Shown: positions 8,214 to 16,786 of the stretch, one piece after another
Layout: every line of letters starts with the position of its first letter
Numbering within the stretch: position 1 is the stretch's first letter
Assembly: GCF_002285495.1 (NCBI RefSeq)
Contig: NZ_CP016786.1
Location: 572,001-636,000 of the forward strand
Direction: 5' to 3'
Origin: Clostridium isatidis
GTDB taxonomy: Bacteria; Bacillota; Clostridia; Clostridiales; Clostridiaceae
DNA length: 64,000 nt
The notes under the pieces: generated by a model
What the model was told of the DNA's origin: nothing
The model's database searches: none
What the model saw: only the letters and a program-made list of their open reading frames with translations
Made by a program: the position numbers and the translations under genes

Positions 8214-10098
8214 AGGGGCTGTCGCACTAAATAATTAGTGTGAAGCTCCTTTTTGATGAAAAAAATAAATCCCAGACTTTAAAAGTCTAGGATTTATGGT
8301 AAAATATTTTTCATGCCTATAAAAAAAATCTTACGAAAAAATTATACTTTAAATCAAAAGGTTTATCAACTAAAACTTCCTTTTGATATTGATTGCATAA
8401 TTCCAAGTAATGCTTCTGTGCGATTACTAAGCCAGTTTGTAGAGGAGATGGATTTGACTGAGCTATATTCTACTTATTTTAGAATAAGAGAAAATCAAGT
8501 ATCGCCCATGAAAATGCTGAAAATTATGCTATACGCTTATATGAATGGAATTTATTCTTCACGTGATATTGAGCTAGCTTGCCGTAGAGATATAAATTTT
8601 ATGTTTTTACTAGAAGGGGCTTCCGCTCCGGATCACTCAACATTTGCAAGGTTTAGAAGTTTACATTTCGCCCCATGTTCTGAAAAGATTTTAGCTGAAA
8701 TGACTAATTTTCTTTATAAAATAGGAGAAGTATCAGGTAACAACATATTTATTGATGGTACTAAAATAGAAGCTTGTGCAAATAAATATACTTTTGTTTG
8801 GAAAAAAGCTGTTACAAAAAACATGGCAAAGTTATTAATTAAATTAGCCGACCTTGTAAAAGAATCTGAAGAACTTTATGGAATTAAATTAATTTATAAA
8901 GATAAAGTAGAAATTAAACATGTGAAGAAGCTAAGAAAAAAGCTTTATGAGTTGAAGAGATCAGAAGGTATAGAATTCGTCCACGGATGTGGTAAAAGAA
9001 AAACTACACTACAAAAGTCTATAGAAAAACTTGAAGAGTATCTTTCAAAATTTAAAGAATATAATCAGAAAGTGTACACTTGCGGTGATAGAAATAGCTA
9101 TTCAAAAACAGATACTGATGCTACATTTATGAGAATGAAGGAAGATGCTATGAAAAATGGACAACTTAAACCTGCTTATAATGTACAACATGGAGTAGAT
9201 TCAGAATACATTACTTGGCTTACGGTAGGGCCTCAGCCCACAGACACAACGACTCTAATACCATTTTTAAAAACTATGGAGGAACATTTAAATTTTAAAT
9301 ACTTAAAAATTGTTGCTGATGCTGGATATGAAAGTGAAGAAAATTATTCTTTTATTGAAGATAATAATCAAATAGCATTTATTAAACCTGCTAACTACGA
9401 ATTATCAAAAACGAGAAAATATAAAAATGATATTGGTAAAATAGAAAATATGGATTATAATCCTGAAAATGATATTTTCATATGTCAGAATGGTAAAAAG
9501 TTAAAAATGGAAGGCGTAAAATTAAGAAAATCAAAAACAGGATATGAAAGTGAAAAAACAATTTATACATGTGAAGATTGTAGTGATTGTAAATATAAAA
9601 GCAAATGCATTAAAGGAAATAATTGCAAAACACCTTTAGAAGAAAGAACTAAAAAATTTGAAACCTCAAAAAAATTTAATCGTCAAAGAAAAGAAGACTT
9701 AGAGAGAATAATTAGTGATGAAGGTTGCTTGCTAAGAATGAATAGGAGTATTCAAGCAGAAGGTTCCTTTGCGCAAGTTAAACAAGATATGAATTTTAGA
9801 AGGTTCATGTGTCGTGGACAAAGAAATGTTTTAGCCGAAAGTACATTGCTTGCAATGGCTCATAATATAAATAAAATTCATAGAAAAATCCAAGCAGGCC
9901 GAACTGGACAACATTTATTTGAAATAAAGAAAACTGCATAATTAATTTTAAAAAAGTCTTTTTTCTTAGGCTTATTAAAGTGCGCCTTTTTTAAGAAATA
10001 ATTTTATTTTGTCAGCAAAGATTCGAATCTTCTCTTTTTATTGAAAAATAGGAGCTGTCGCTAGCGTTTTTTTCACCCGCTAATGCGACAGCCCCTTT
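8212..10098 (+). mobile_element. IS1182-family insertion sequence, copy 1
   Basis: Bounded by inverted repeats AAAGGGGCTGTCGCA (8212-8226) and TGCGACAGCCCCTTT (10084-10098). Both ends fold into hairpins with a T-run outside (8215-8255 and about 10050-10101), acting as terminators. A second internal hairpin (about 8265-8297) lies just upstream of the transposase start. One intact transposase gene is inside. No target duplication could be fixed because both edges run into A/T tracts. A diverged copy lies inverted at 49713-51601. Confidence 0.85.
8313..9941 (+). CDS. IS1182-family transposase (copy 1)
   Basis: A 542-residue DDE transposase, full family length. The N-terminal DUF772-like domain has 'SRDIELACRRDINFMFLLEG' and 'DHSTFARFR'. 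Catalytic Asp candidates are in 'IFIDGTKIEA' and 'VADAGYESEEN', and the Glu in 'IQAEGSFAQVKQDMNFRR'. A Cys-rich insert ('CEDCSDCKYKSKC') lies between the last two. No internal stop is present, so it may be active. The ATG has no strong ribosome site; the GGA just upstream sits at the base of a hairpin (8265-8297), consistent with low translation from read-through transcripts. It matches the copy at 49873-51501 closely but with many substitutions. Confidence 0.9.
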   Translation: MPIKKILRKNYTLNQKVYQLKLPFDIDCIIPSNASVRLLSQFVEEMDLTELYSTYFRIRENQVSPMKMLKIMLYAYMNGIYSSRDIELACRRDINFMFLLEGASAPDHSTFARFRSLHFAPCSEKILAEMTNFLYKIGEVSGNNIFIDGTKIEACANKYTFVWKKAVTKNMAKLLIKLADLVKESEELYGIKLIYKDKVEIKHVKKLRKKLYELKRSEGIEFVHGCGKRKTTLQKSIEKLEEYLSKFKEYNQKVYTCGDRNSYSKTDTDATFMRMKEDAMKNGQLKPAYNVQHGVDSEYITWLTVGPQPTDTTTLIPFLKTMEEHLNFKYLKIVADAGYESEENYSFIEDNNQIAFIKPANYELSKTRKYKNDIGKIENMDYNPENDIFICQNGKKLKMEGVKLRKSKTGYESEKTIYTCEDCSDCKYKSKCIKGNNCKTPLEERTKKFETSKKFNRQRKEDLERIISDEGCLLRMNRSIQAEGSFAQVKQDMNFRRFMCRGQRNVLAESTLLAMAHNINKIHRKIQAGRTGQHLFEIKKTA

Positions 10099-10290
10099 TT
10101 TATTAAGTCAAATTATGTTGTTATTACTTAGCTTATAAAAAGAAAGAACTATCAGTTGATAATAAACTAAATTAGATGTAAAATAATAATAGTAAAAATA
10201 TGGAAATATATATTATCTCATTAACAAGGCAACAATGTTAATTAATTGTAAAATGTCATAATAATTTTATTAATTAAAAGGAGGAGAAAT
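10099..10290. other. Intergenic leader between IS copy 1 and the LPXTG nucleotidase
   Basis: AT-rich, with no open frame of note. It must hold the promoter for the gene at 10291, because the IS end is a terminator. No confident -35/-10 pair or riboswitch-like fold was recognised. Confidence 0.4.
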
Positions 10291-12138
10291 ATGAAAAAGC
10301 TTTTAAAAAGCAGACTCTTTAGCTCATTTCTTGCATTAATAATGACTTTGGGCTTAATTACTGTTAAAACAAAAGAAGTTAAGGCTGAAACAGAAGATCA
10401 AATTGTAACTAGTGAAGCAAACATTGAAGAAGAAAATAACAAAGCTGCATTAGAAAAGGGATCAGTTGATATTACAATACTTCACACTAATGATACTCAT
10501 GGAAGGGTTAAGGCTGATTCTAGTATTATAGGAATAGATACTATATCAGCAATAAAGAAGAGTATAAATAATTCAATCTTAGTTGATGTTGGTGATACAT
10601 TACATGGATTGCCATTTGCAACTATGAATAAAGGTGAAGATATTGTTGCTTTAATGAAATTAGCTGGATATGATGTTATGACACCAGGTAACCATGATTT
10701 TAATTATGGTTATGAAAGACTTTTAGAACTTGCTGATATGGCATCAACAGGACTCAATAGCTTCCCAATAATTTCTGCAAACGTTATTAAAGATAATACT
10801 ACTTTATTAGATGCAAACTATATTAAGGAAGTTGATGGTGTTAAGCTTGGATTCTTTGGCTTAACAACTCCAGAAACAGCCTTTAAGACAAATCCTAATA
10901 ATGTTAAGGGCCTTGAATTTGCTTCTCCTATAGAAAGTGCTAAGAAACAAGTTGAAGAATTAAAGGCAAAGGGTGCAGATATAATTGTTGCTTTAGCACA
11001 TATAGGAACAGATGAATCTAGCGAAATAGTTTCAACAATGATAGCAAAGGAAGTTGAAGGCATAGATATAATAATTGATGGACATAGCCATAGTAATTAT
11101 CCAACAGGTTTTGAAGCTGATAATGGAACATTAATAGTGAGTACAGGAGAATATGGTGCAAATCTTGGACAAGTAATAATAACTTTTAATAAAGATACAA
11201 ATAAGATAACTAATAAAATTGCAAGCTTAATTCCAAAAGCTACAGCAGCTACTCAAAATCCAGATGAAATAGTAGCTCAAAAAATAGAAGAAATAAATGA
11301 AGCACAAAATGCTATATTATCAAAGGTAGTGGGAGTTTCAAAGGTTGTTTTAGATGGAGCTAGAGAAAATGTTAGAACTGGTGAAACAAACCTTGGAAAT
11401 TTAATTACAGATGCTATGCTATATGTAACTGGAGCAGAAATTGCTATAACAAATGGTGGTGGTATACGTGCAACTATTAATGCTGGAGAAATAACAAAGC
11501 AAGATGTAGTTAGCGTTCTTCCATTTGGTAACTTTATAGTTACTAAATATTTAACTGGAGCACAAATCAAGGATATTCTTGAACATGGTGTTAAGGATTA
11601 TCCAGCAACTGCTGGTCATTTCCCTCATGTGGCTGGAATAAACTTTGTGTTTGATGCAGAAAAAGCACCAGGAGAAAGAATTGTTTCAATAAAGATAAAT
11701 GGTAAAGACATAGATATGGATGCTAAATACCTAGTTGCTGCTAATGATTTTATGGCTGCAGGTGGAGATGATTATCCTCATTTTAAAGATGTTAAAACAG
11801 AAAATGAATTCCAAGCATTAGATGAAGCTCTTGAAGAATATATTAAGTATTTGGGGGAAGTTAATTATAGCAAGGAAGATAGAATTGCAGTAGGCAAGGC
11901 AGAAAATCCAGTAGAAAATCCTGAGGAAACAGAAAAACCAGAAGAACCAAAAAATCCAGTAGAAAATCCAGAGAAACCACAAGATCCTCAGGAAAATAAT
12001 GAAATTCCAGGAGAGGGTAATGAACTGCCATATACAGGAGGAAACAATCCTATGTATTTATTGTCTCTAGGCTTGTTTATAACTGCCATTGGAAGCCTTT
12101 TGATAGTAGATAGGAGAAAAAAGGCAGCAGAAAAATAA
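10291..12138 (+). CDS. LPXTG-anchored 5'-nucleotidase (UshA-like metallophosphoesterase)
   Basis: A 615-residue surface enzyme. An N-terminal signal peptide (about residues 1-33) precedes a calcineurin-like metallophosphoesterase domain with 'ILHTNDTHGR', 'DVGDTLHG', 'TPGNHDFNYG' and 'IIDGHSHS'. The 5'-nucleotidase C-terminal domain follows ('ETNLGNLITDAML', 'ITNGGGIRA', 'VLPFGNF'). A Pro/Glu-rich wall spacer (about 540-575) leads to LPYTG at 579-583, a hydrophobic helix and an RRKK tail, the complete sortase signal. It would hydrolyse extracellular nucleotides or UDP-sugars and release nucleosides at the cell wall, a role that in pathogens can alter host adenosine signalling. AGGAGG precedes the ATG; the gene stands alone with its own terminator. 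Confidence 0.93.
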   Translation: MKKLLKSRLFSSFLALIMTLGLITVKTKEVKAETEDQIVTSEANIEEENNKAALEKGSVDITILHTNDTHGRVKADSSIIGIDTISAIKKSINNSILVDVGDTLHGLPFATMNKGEDIVALMKLAGYDVMTPGNHDFNYGYERLLELADMASTGLNSFPIISANVIKDNTTLLDANYIKEVDGVKLGFFGLTTPETAFKTNPNNVKGLEFASPIESAKKQVEELKAKGADIIVALAHIGTDESSEIVSTMIAKEVEGIDIIIDGHSHSNYPTGFEADNGTLIVSTGEYGANLGQVIITFNKDTNKITNKIASLIPKATAATQNPDEIVAQKIEEINEAQNAILSKVVGVSKVVLDGARENVRTGETNLGNLITDAMLYVTGAEIAITNGGGIRATINAGEITKQDVVSVLPFGNFIVTKYLTGAQIKDILEHGVKDYPATAGHFPHVAGINFVFDAEKAPGERIVSIKINGKDIDMDAKYLVAANDFMAAGGDDYPHFKDVKTENEFQALDEALEEYIKYLGEVNYSKEDRIAVGKAENPVENPEETEKPEEPKNPVENPEKPQDPQENNEIPGEGNELPYTGGNNPMYLLSLGLFITAIGSLLIVDRRKKAAEK

Positions 12139-12150
12139 AATTTTAATAAA

Positions 12151-12187
12151 GCGTACAAAAATTATTTCTTTTTGTATGCTTTTTTTT
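12151..12187 (+). terminator. Terminator after the LPXTG nucleotidase
   Basis: Stem GCGTACAAAAA / TTTTTGTATGC (12151-12161 with 12169-12179), one G-U pair, then eight T. Confidence 0.9.
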
Positions 12188-12212
12188 ATGTCAAAAAATG
12201 ATAGTTTGTAGA

Positions 12213-12291
12213 TTATTAACAGATTTTGTTGATAAGTTTGTGGATAATCTGTTAATAAAGTATTGTAAAAATTTTCATAATTAGATATAAT
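12213..12291 (+). promoter_or_regulatory. Kinase promoter with an adjoining inverted repeat and DnaA-box matches
   Basis: Promoter: TTGTAA (12263-12268), 17 bp, TATAAT (12286-12291). Immediately upstream is a perfect 13-bp inverted repeat, TTATTAACAGATT (12213-12225) and AATCTGTTAATAA (12246-12258). Its spacer holds TGTTGATAA (12227-12235), and TGTGGATAA, a perfect DnaA box in reverse, runs from 12239 across the spacer edge into the right arm (to 12247). The repeat ends 4 bases from the -35. Confidence 0.6.
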
Positions 12292-12392
12292 ATTCTTGTT
12301 GGGTATATTAATTTTATAATTATACATTAATTTTTATAAAAATAATTTATTATTTATAATAAATTTTTTGGAAAGAGAATTGGGGTGTTATT

Positions 12393-14600
12393 ATGAGAGA
12401 GAATGTAAAGCTAAATGGGGTAAATTTTTTTTATGTAGAATTATTAAAATTTATGATTTTCACTGTTGTGGCTTCTTCATTAATCTACAAATTCCTATGG
12501 AAAAATAATAGTGGGCTAGTTCACTCAGTACTTGAGTTAATTGGGGTGCTTTTTGGAGTTTCTTTATTTTTTATAGTGTGGAATAAATATAAGGATAGTC
12601 CTTTAAGCTGCAGAGTTATTTCCTTTGGGATATTAGCTTCTACAATTATTGATATTCTACATATTTATTATTACGAACCTTTAGGAATAGCCTTTGGTGA
12701 TAGAAATATGACATTAAAATTTTGGATTGTCGGAAGCCTTATAGATATTACTATGATTTTTGTAGCTTCTTTTGATTATGGTGATGTTAAGGTTAAAATA
12801 AAAAGGGAATTATATTTAATAATTACTTTAGCTTTTGCAATATTATTGGGCTATGAAATCATTGGAACTAATGGTATAGCTCATTTATTCTTAAATATAA
12901 ATTTTAAAGAATTAGATGGTATTAGAATATTACATGAATTCACAATAATTTCCTTGGCAATTCTTAGTTTGATTAGATATAGAGATAAAATTAATGAAGG
13001 CGGATATATTTCTTATAAATATTTAGCCCTTGCTCTTATAACAATGATACCTATAGAATTATGTTTTACTAGATATAAAGATTTTGAATCTCCTTTAGTA
13101 GTATATGGCCATGTTCTTAATGTCTTATATTGTTATTTTTTATACAAGAGTATTTTTCAAAGCAGTATAAATTATACTTATGAACAACTAAACAATGCTA
13201 CTGAAAGACTTAATGAAATATTAGATTCTATTCCAATTGCAATACAAACTTATGATAGCAACTTAAGGCTAGATTTTGCAAATAGAGAATTTGAAAAAAT
13301 GTTCTGTTATAATAGGGACGAATTAATTGGATTAGATATAAAGGAAATTGATAAAGCATTTATGGAAAGTAATGAAGGAAAGGTTTCCTTAGAAGAAGAA
13401 TTTTCTAATTATGATGATAGTAAAGAGATTATTACTGCTTATAAATTAAAGAATGGTAGAGATCTCAAAATTAATATGAAAATAATAAAAATTAATAATG
13501 GATTTTTATTGACAATTAAAGATACAGGAAAGGAACAAGAAATTAATAATCTTCATATTCAAACTAAAACAGTACTAAATTCAATGCAAAGTCCAGCCTT
13601 TATTTGTGATAATAAATTAAGAATTCTTTCTGTTAATAAAGCCTTTGTAGACCTTACAGGTTTATCCGATAAAAAAGTATCAGGAATGGAAATATCACTA
13701 TTAGCTAATTTCCTTAATTATACTGGAAAAAAAGTTATTTCTACTGAAAAAATTGAAGGAACTATTACCAACATTTATGGCGTGGAAAAGAAAATAATTT
13801 TTCAAGCCTCAGATATATTAAATATTTATGGAAAATCCATAGGAAAAGTTATAGTTATTACTGATATGACTGATTTTAAAGATCGTCAGGAGCAGCTATT
13901 GCATAAAGAAAAATTAGCTTTACTTGGACAAATGGGAGCAAAAATTGTTCATGAAACAAGAAATTTCCTAACAACAATAAAAGGCTGCAGTCAATTGATA
14001 GAGGCTATTGCCAAAGATGATAAGGTTATTCAATATGCTAAAAGGATTAATTGTAATACAGATGAAGTAAATGGAATAATAAGTAATTTTTTAAGTTTAT
14101 CAAAGCCTAAGAAAGCTATGCTTGAAGAGATTTCTTTTAGAGATCTTTTAGAGGCAATTAAAGTAACAATTGAAACTTCCTATTTGTTCAGAGGAATAAG
14201 AATTGATTTTAATTATAAAATTGATGATAGATATATTTTATGCGATGAATCACAAATGAAACAGGTTATATTAAATATATGCAAAAATGCTGCTGAAGCG
14301 ATGAATGAAATGAAGGATGCAAAATTAATTTTAGAAGCTGGAATTACTGAAGAAAATAATAGTGTGTATATAAAGGTTTCTGATAATGGAATAGGAATGG
14401 ATAAGGAAACTTTAAATAAAATTGGAACCGCATTCTTTACTACAAAGCAGGGAGGAACTGGCTTAGGATTAAGTGTCTGCTATGATATAGTAAGGCAGCA
14501 TGGTGGCTATATTAAGGTTAACAGCAAGAAGGGTATAGGAACTACCTTTACAATAAATCTTCCAGGATTAGAAGAGGAAGAACTAGATCAGGTTATTTAA
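12393..14600 (+). CDS. Orphan membrane sensor histidine kinase (MASE3-PAS-PAS-HisKA-HATPase)
   Basis: A 735-residue sensor kinase. Residues about 1-260 contain some eight hydrophobic segments resembling the MASE3 membrane sensor domain. Two PAS regions follow (about 270-375 and 390-495). The dimerisation/phosphoacceptor box is 'IVHETRNFLTTIKG' with H520, close to the sporulation KinA-type 'HEIRNPLTTIKG' but with Phe replacing the usual Pro. The ATP-binding domain keeps the N box ('NICKNAAEAM'), G1 ('DNGIGMD') and G2 ('GGTGLGLSVCYDIV'). No response regulator is adjacent, as for clostridial kinases that phosphorylate Spo0A directly; that target is inference. A promoter with an unusual inverted repeat lies upstream. 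Confidence 0.87.
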   Translation: MRENVKLNGVNFFYVELLKFMIFTVVASSLIYKFLWKNNSGLVHSVLELIGVLFGVSLFFIVWNKYKDSPLSCRVISFGILASTIIDILHIYYYEPLGIAFGDRNMTLKFWIVGSLIDITMIFVASFDYGDVKVKIKRELYLIITLAFAILLGYEIIGTNGIAHLFLNINFKELDGIRILHEFTIISLAILSLIRYRDKINEGGYISYKYLALALITMIPIELCFTRYKDFESPLVVYGHVLNVLYCYFLYKSIFQSSINYTYEQLNNATERLNEILDSIPIAIQTYDSNLRLDFANREFEKMFCYNRDELIGLDIKEIDKAFMESNEGKVSLEEEFSNYDDSKEIITAYKLKNGRDLKINMKIIKINNGFLLTIKDTGKEQEINNLHIQTKTVLNSMQSPAFICDNKLRILSVNKAFVDLTGLSDKKVSGMEISLLANFLNYTGKKVISTEKIEGTITNIYGVEKKIIFQASDILNIYGKSIGKVIVITDMTDFKDRQEQLLHKEKLALLGQMGAKIVHETRNFLTTIKGCSQLIEAIAKDDKVIQYAKRINCNTDEVNGIISNFLSLSKPKKAMLEEISFRDLLEAIKVTIETSYLFRGIRIDFNYKIDDRYILCDESQMKQVILNICKNAAEAMNEMKDAKLILEAGITEENNSVYIKVSDNGIGMDKETLNKIGTAFFTTKQGGTGLGLSVCYDIVRQHGGYIKVNSKKGIGTTFTINLPGLEEEELDQVI

Positions 14601-14605
14601 TTAAT

Positions 14606-14658
14606 AAAGGGGACTGACCCCATTACATTTTTTGTAATGGGGTCAGTCCCCTTTTATA
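14606..14658 (+). terminator. Palindromic repeat/terminator, GGGGACTGACCCC element copy 1
   Basis: A perfect 22-bp palindrome (14606-14627 with 14633-14654) around a five-base T loop, ending in TTTT. The core GGGGACTGACCCC recurs at 18300-18342. GC content is far above the surroundings, so this looks like a dispersed repeat used as a terminator after the kinase gene. Confidence 0.8.
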
Positions 14659-14666
14659 AAAAATGT

Positions 14667-14695
14667 TTGACATAATATTCCTCTTATTTTATATT
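14667..14695 (+). promoter_or_regulatory. Promoter of the polysaccharide deacetylase gene
   Basis: TTGACA (14667-14672), exactly 17 bp, TATATT (14690-14695). The -35 is consensus. Confidence 0.75.
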
Positions 14696-14722
14696 TTAAC
14701 TATACTATGAGGAGGAAGAATT

Positions 14723-15640
14723 ATGAAGAGTATAATAAAATTGTTAATGATTTTTATGTTAGCCTTATTAATTGTATTTGGAGGAAATTACATAATTGGA
14801 ATTAAGGGTTATGCTAATATTAGTGTATCAAAAGCTGTTAATGCAGGGGTATATCCAGGAAACTATGATGCGGAAGAGGAAAAAGAAATCAATAGTGAGA
14901 ATGGGGAAAATGAAAAAATAGAAAAACAAGAAAAAGTAGAAGAAAAGATAAATTATGTAACTATGGATAAAAGTGAAGTTAAAATTCCAATACTTATGTA
15001 CCATTCTGTATCGGATGATGATCCTAGCAATTCTTTATTAGTTCCAATAAATAAATTTGAAGAACAAATTAAATGGCTTGCTGAAGAAGGTTTTACCCCA
15101 ATGTTATTAGAAGATGTGGTACAAGCTTTTGAAACTGGTAAGGTCCCAGAGAAACCAGTTTCAATAACCTTTGATGATGGCTATGCAGATAATTATACTG
15201 AAGCTTATAGAATATTAAAGAATTATAATATGAAAGCTACATTTTTTATAATAACAGATAATATAGATGTTGATAGTTACTTTATGAATTCAGATATGCT
15301 TAAGGAAATGAAGGACCATGGAATGGGAATAGAAAATCATACATCTATTCATATAGAATTTACAGCCATATCTAGAGAGGACAAGGCTTCGATTATTTCA
15401 GATGGTGCAAAGGCTTTAAAAGATAAGGCAGGAGTAGAAAGTAAGTTCCTTTGTTATCCAGTTGGAAGATATGATGAGGAGACAATTGAAGTAGCAAAAG
15501 AATTAGGAATAAAAGCTGCAGTTACTACTGAAAATGGATTTGCGACTTTTTCAGATGGATTACATTCCTTAAAGAGAGTGAGAATATCCCCTATGGATAT
15601 AGAAGCTTTTAAGAGTATTTTTAGTGATTTTATATATTAA
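14723..15640 (+). CDS. Membrane-anchored polysaccharide deacetylase (CE4/NodB)
   Basis: A 305-residue protein with an N-terminal membrane anchor (about residues 5-25), a Glu/Lys-rich linker to about residue 85, then a NodB homology domain. Metal-site motifs are intact: 'TFDDGYADN' (the catalytic and metal Asp pair) and 'HTSIH' (the H-[ST]-x-x-H motif). 'LMYHSVSD' before them and 'CYPVGRYDEE' after are typical of the extracellular branch acting on peptidoglycan or wall/biofilm polysaccharide. It would remove N-acetyl groups outside the cell, altering lysozyme sensitivity or polymer charge. It is monocistronic with a consensus promoter and a clear terminator; the start follows GAGGAGGAAG. The exact polymer is not shown by the sequence. 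Confidence 0.9.
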   Translation: MKSIIKLLMIFMLALLIVFGGNYIIGIKGYANISVSKAVNAGVYPGNYDAEEEKEINSENGENEKIEKQEKVEEKINYVTMDKSEVKIPILMYHSVSDDDPSNSLLVPINKFEEQIKWLAEEGFTPMLLEDVVQAFETGKVPEKPVSITFDDGYADNYTEAYRILKNYNMKATFFIITDNIDVDSYFMNSDMLKEMKDHGMGIENHTSIHIEFTAISREDKASIISDGAKALKDKAGVESKFLCYPVGRYDEETIEVAKELGIKAAVTTENGFATFSDGLHSLKRVRISPMDIEAFKSIFSDFIY

Positions 15641-15654
15641 TATTACTTTAGTTT

Positions 15655-15679
15655 AGTGGACATACGTCCACTTTTTTTA
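15655..15679 (+). terminator. Terminator after the deacetylase
   Basis: AGTGGAC (15655-15661), loop ATAC, GTCCACT (15666-15672), then T-run. Confidence 0.9.
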
Positions 15680-15832
15680 TTTTTATTTAGTTTATGTTTT
15701 TAAATAATGGTATCCTCCAAATATCATTAATTAACTTAAAAGATTAGCTAATATCAACAAACTAATAAAACATGGACTTATTTTAAAAAATTTTTTTGTG
15801 CTGCATATATAGATTATTGAGGAGGTGATAAT

Positions 15833-16048
15833 ATGGCAGCAACATTAACAGATAACAAGTTAGTAATAAGATATAAAGTAGGGGTTAACGAGGCTGGAAG
15901 AGATATTTTTAAGCAGCAAACATTAAAAAATATTAATCCTGAAGTTACAGATGAAAAGTTAGTAGAGATTTCAGATTTAGTAGCTGCAGTATTAGACTAT
16001 AGCGTGGCTGCAGTTAGAAAGGATCAAAGCTTCGCTTTAAGCAGATAG
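15833..16048 (+). CDS. DUF1659 small protein
   Basis: A 71-residue soluble protein beginning 'MAATLTDNKLVIRYKVG' and ending in a short basic tail. It resembles the DUF1659 family, a small protein of unknown function common in Bacillota. It is followed 33 bases later by a DUF2922 protein, the standard partner, and both share one promoter region and one terminator. GAGGAGG precedes the ATG. The family pairing is known; no function is assigned. Confidence 0.8.
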   Translation: MAATLTDNKLVIRYKVGVNEAGRDIFKQQTLKNINPEVTDEKLVEISDLVAAVLDYSVAAVRKDQSFALSR

Positions 16049-16081
16049 TCATAATATAAGTTATAGAAAGGAGGAAAATAA

Positions 16082-16300
16082 GTGATAGAAAGAACTTTAG
16101 TCATGGAATTTAAAGATGCTTTTGGGAAAAAGTATACTTTGTCAATAAAGGATGTTAAAGAAGAGCTTAAGGATGCTGATATTTTAGCTCTTATGAATGG
16201 AATTTTGGTAAATAATCTTATTTCAACAGAAAATGGCAGTTTAGTTGAAAAAGTATCAGCTAATGTTATAACAAAAGAAACTACTGAAGTAGAGATTTAA
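16082..16300 (+). CDS. DUF2922 small protein
   Basis: A 72-residue protein starting at GTG after AAGGAGGAA. 'TLVMEFKDAFGKKYTLSI' is the typical opening of DUF2922 proteins. It forms a two-gene unit with the DUF1659 gene upstream. The two families recur side by side in Bacillota; function is unknown. Confidence 0.8.
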   Translation: MIERTLVMEFKDAFGKKYTLSIKDVKEELKDADILALMNGILVNNLISTENGSLVEKVSANVITKETTEVEI

Positions 16301-16308
16301 TATATAAG

Positions 16309-16344
16309 GCACTATAAAATCTTAAGGTTTTATAGTGCTTTTTT
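16309..16344 (+). terminator. Terminator after the DUF1659/DUF2922 pair
   Basis: Stem GCACTATAAAA / TTTTATAGTGC (16309-16319 with 16328-16338), then six T. Confidence 0.92.
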
Positions 16345-16345
16345 A

Positions 16346-16786
16346 TTACATTTATGAAGGAAATTAGCACTAGATTATAGAATAATATAAATAAACCATT
16401 CATTAATAATTTCTAAATATAATTCTAATCCTTATAAAATATCATATCTAATATTAGAATGCTCAAATAATAATTATAACTTTTAGTAATGATTTGCCAA
16501 TAAATTGAAAAAATAGTTAATTATCAATATGTAAAGGATATATTATATACATATTTTAAAAAAGTTTCCCCATTTATGTTAAAATTTAAATATTTATTAG
16601 AATAGGTATAAAATATATAAAGTAGAAAAATTAACTATTATTGATATTTAAAAAATATTAAGATAGAATAGTAAAAAATATAGAAAATTATGTAATAAAA
16701 CGGTATAATAGTAAATCGTGAGTATAATAGTAAATGATATCCCTACCTTGTAATAAGTTGTAATAAAACAAATAGAGGTGATTTAT
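16346..16786. other. Long AT-rich intergenic region with a 14-base direct repeat
   Basis: About 440 bases without a plausible gene. Near its end GTATAATAGTAAAT occurs twice, at 16703-16716 and 16722-16735 (19-bp period). Each copy contains TATAAT, so these may be overlapping -10 elements or a tandem binding site for the gene at 16787. No conserved RNA structure was recognised. Confidence 0.45.
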
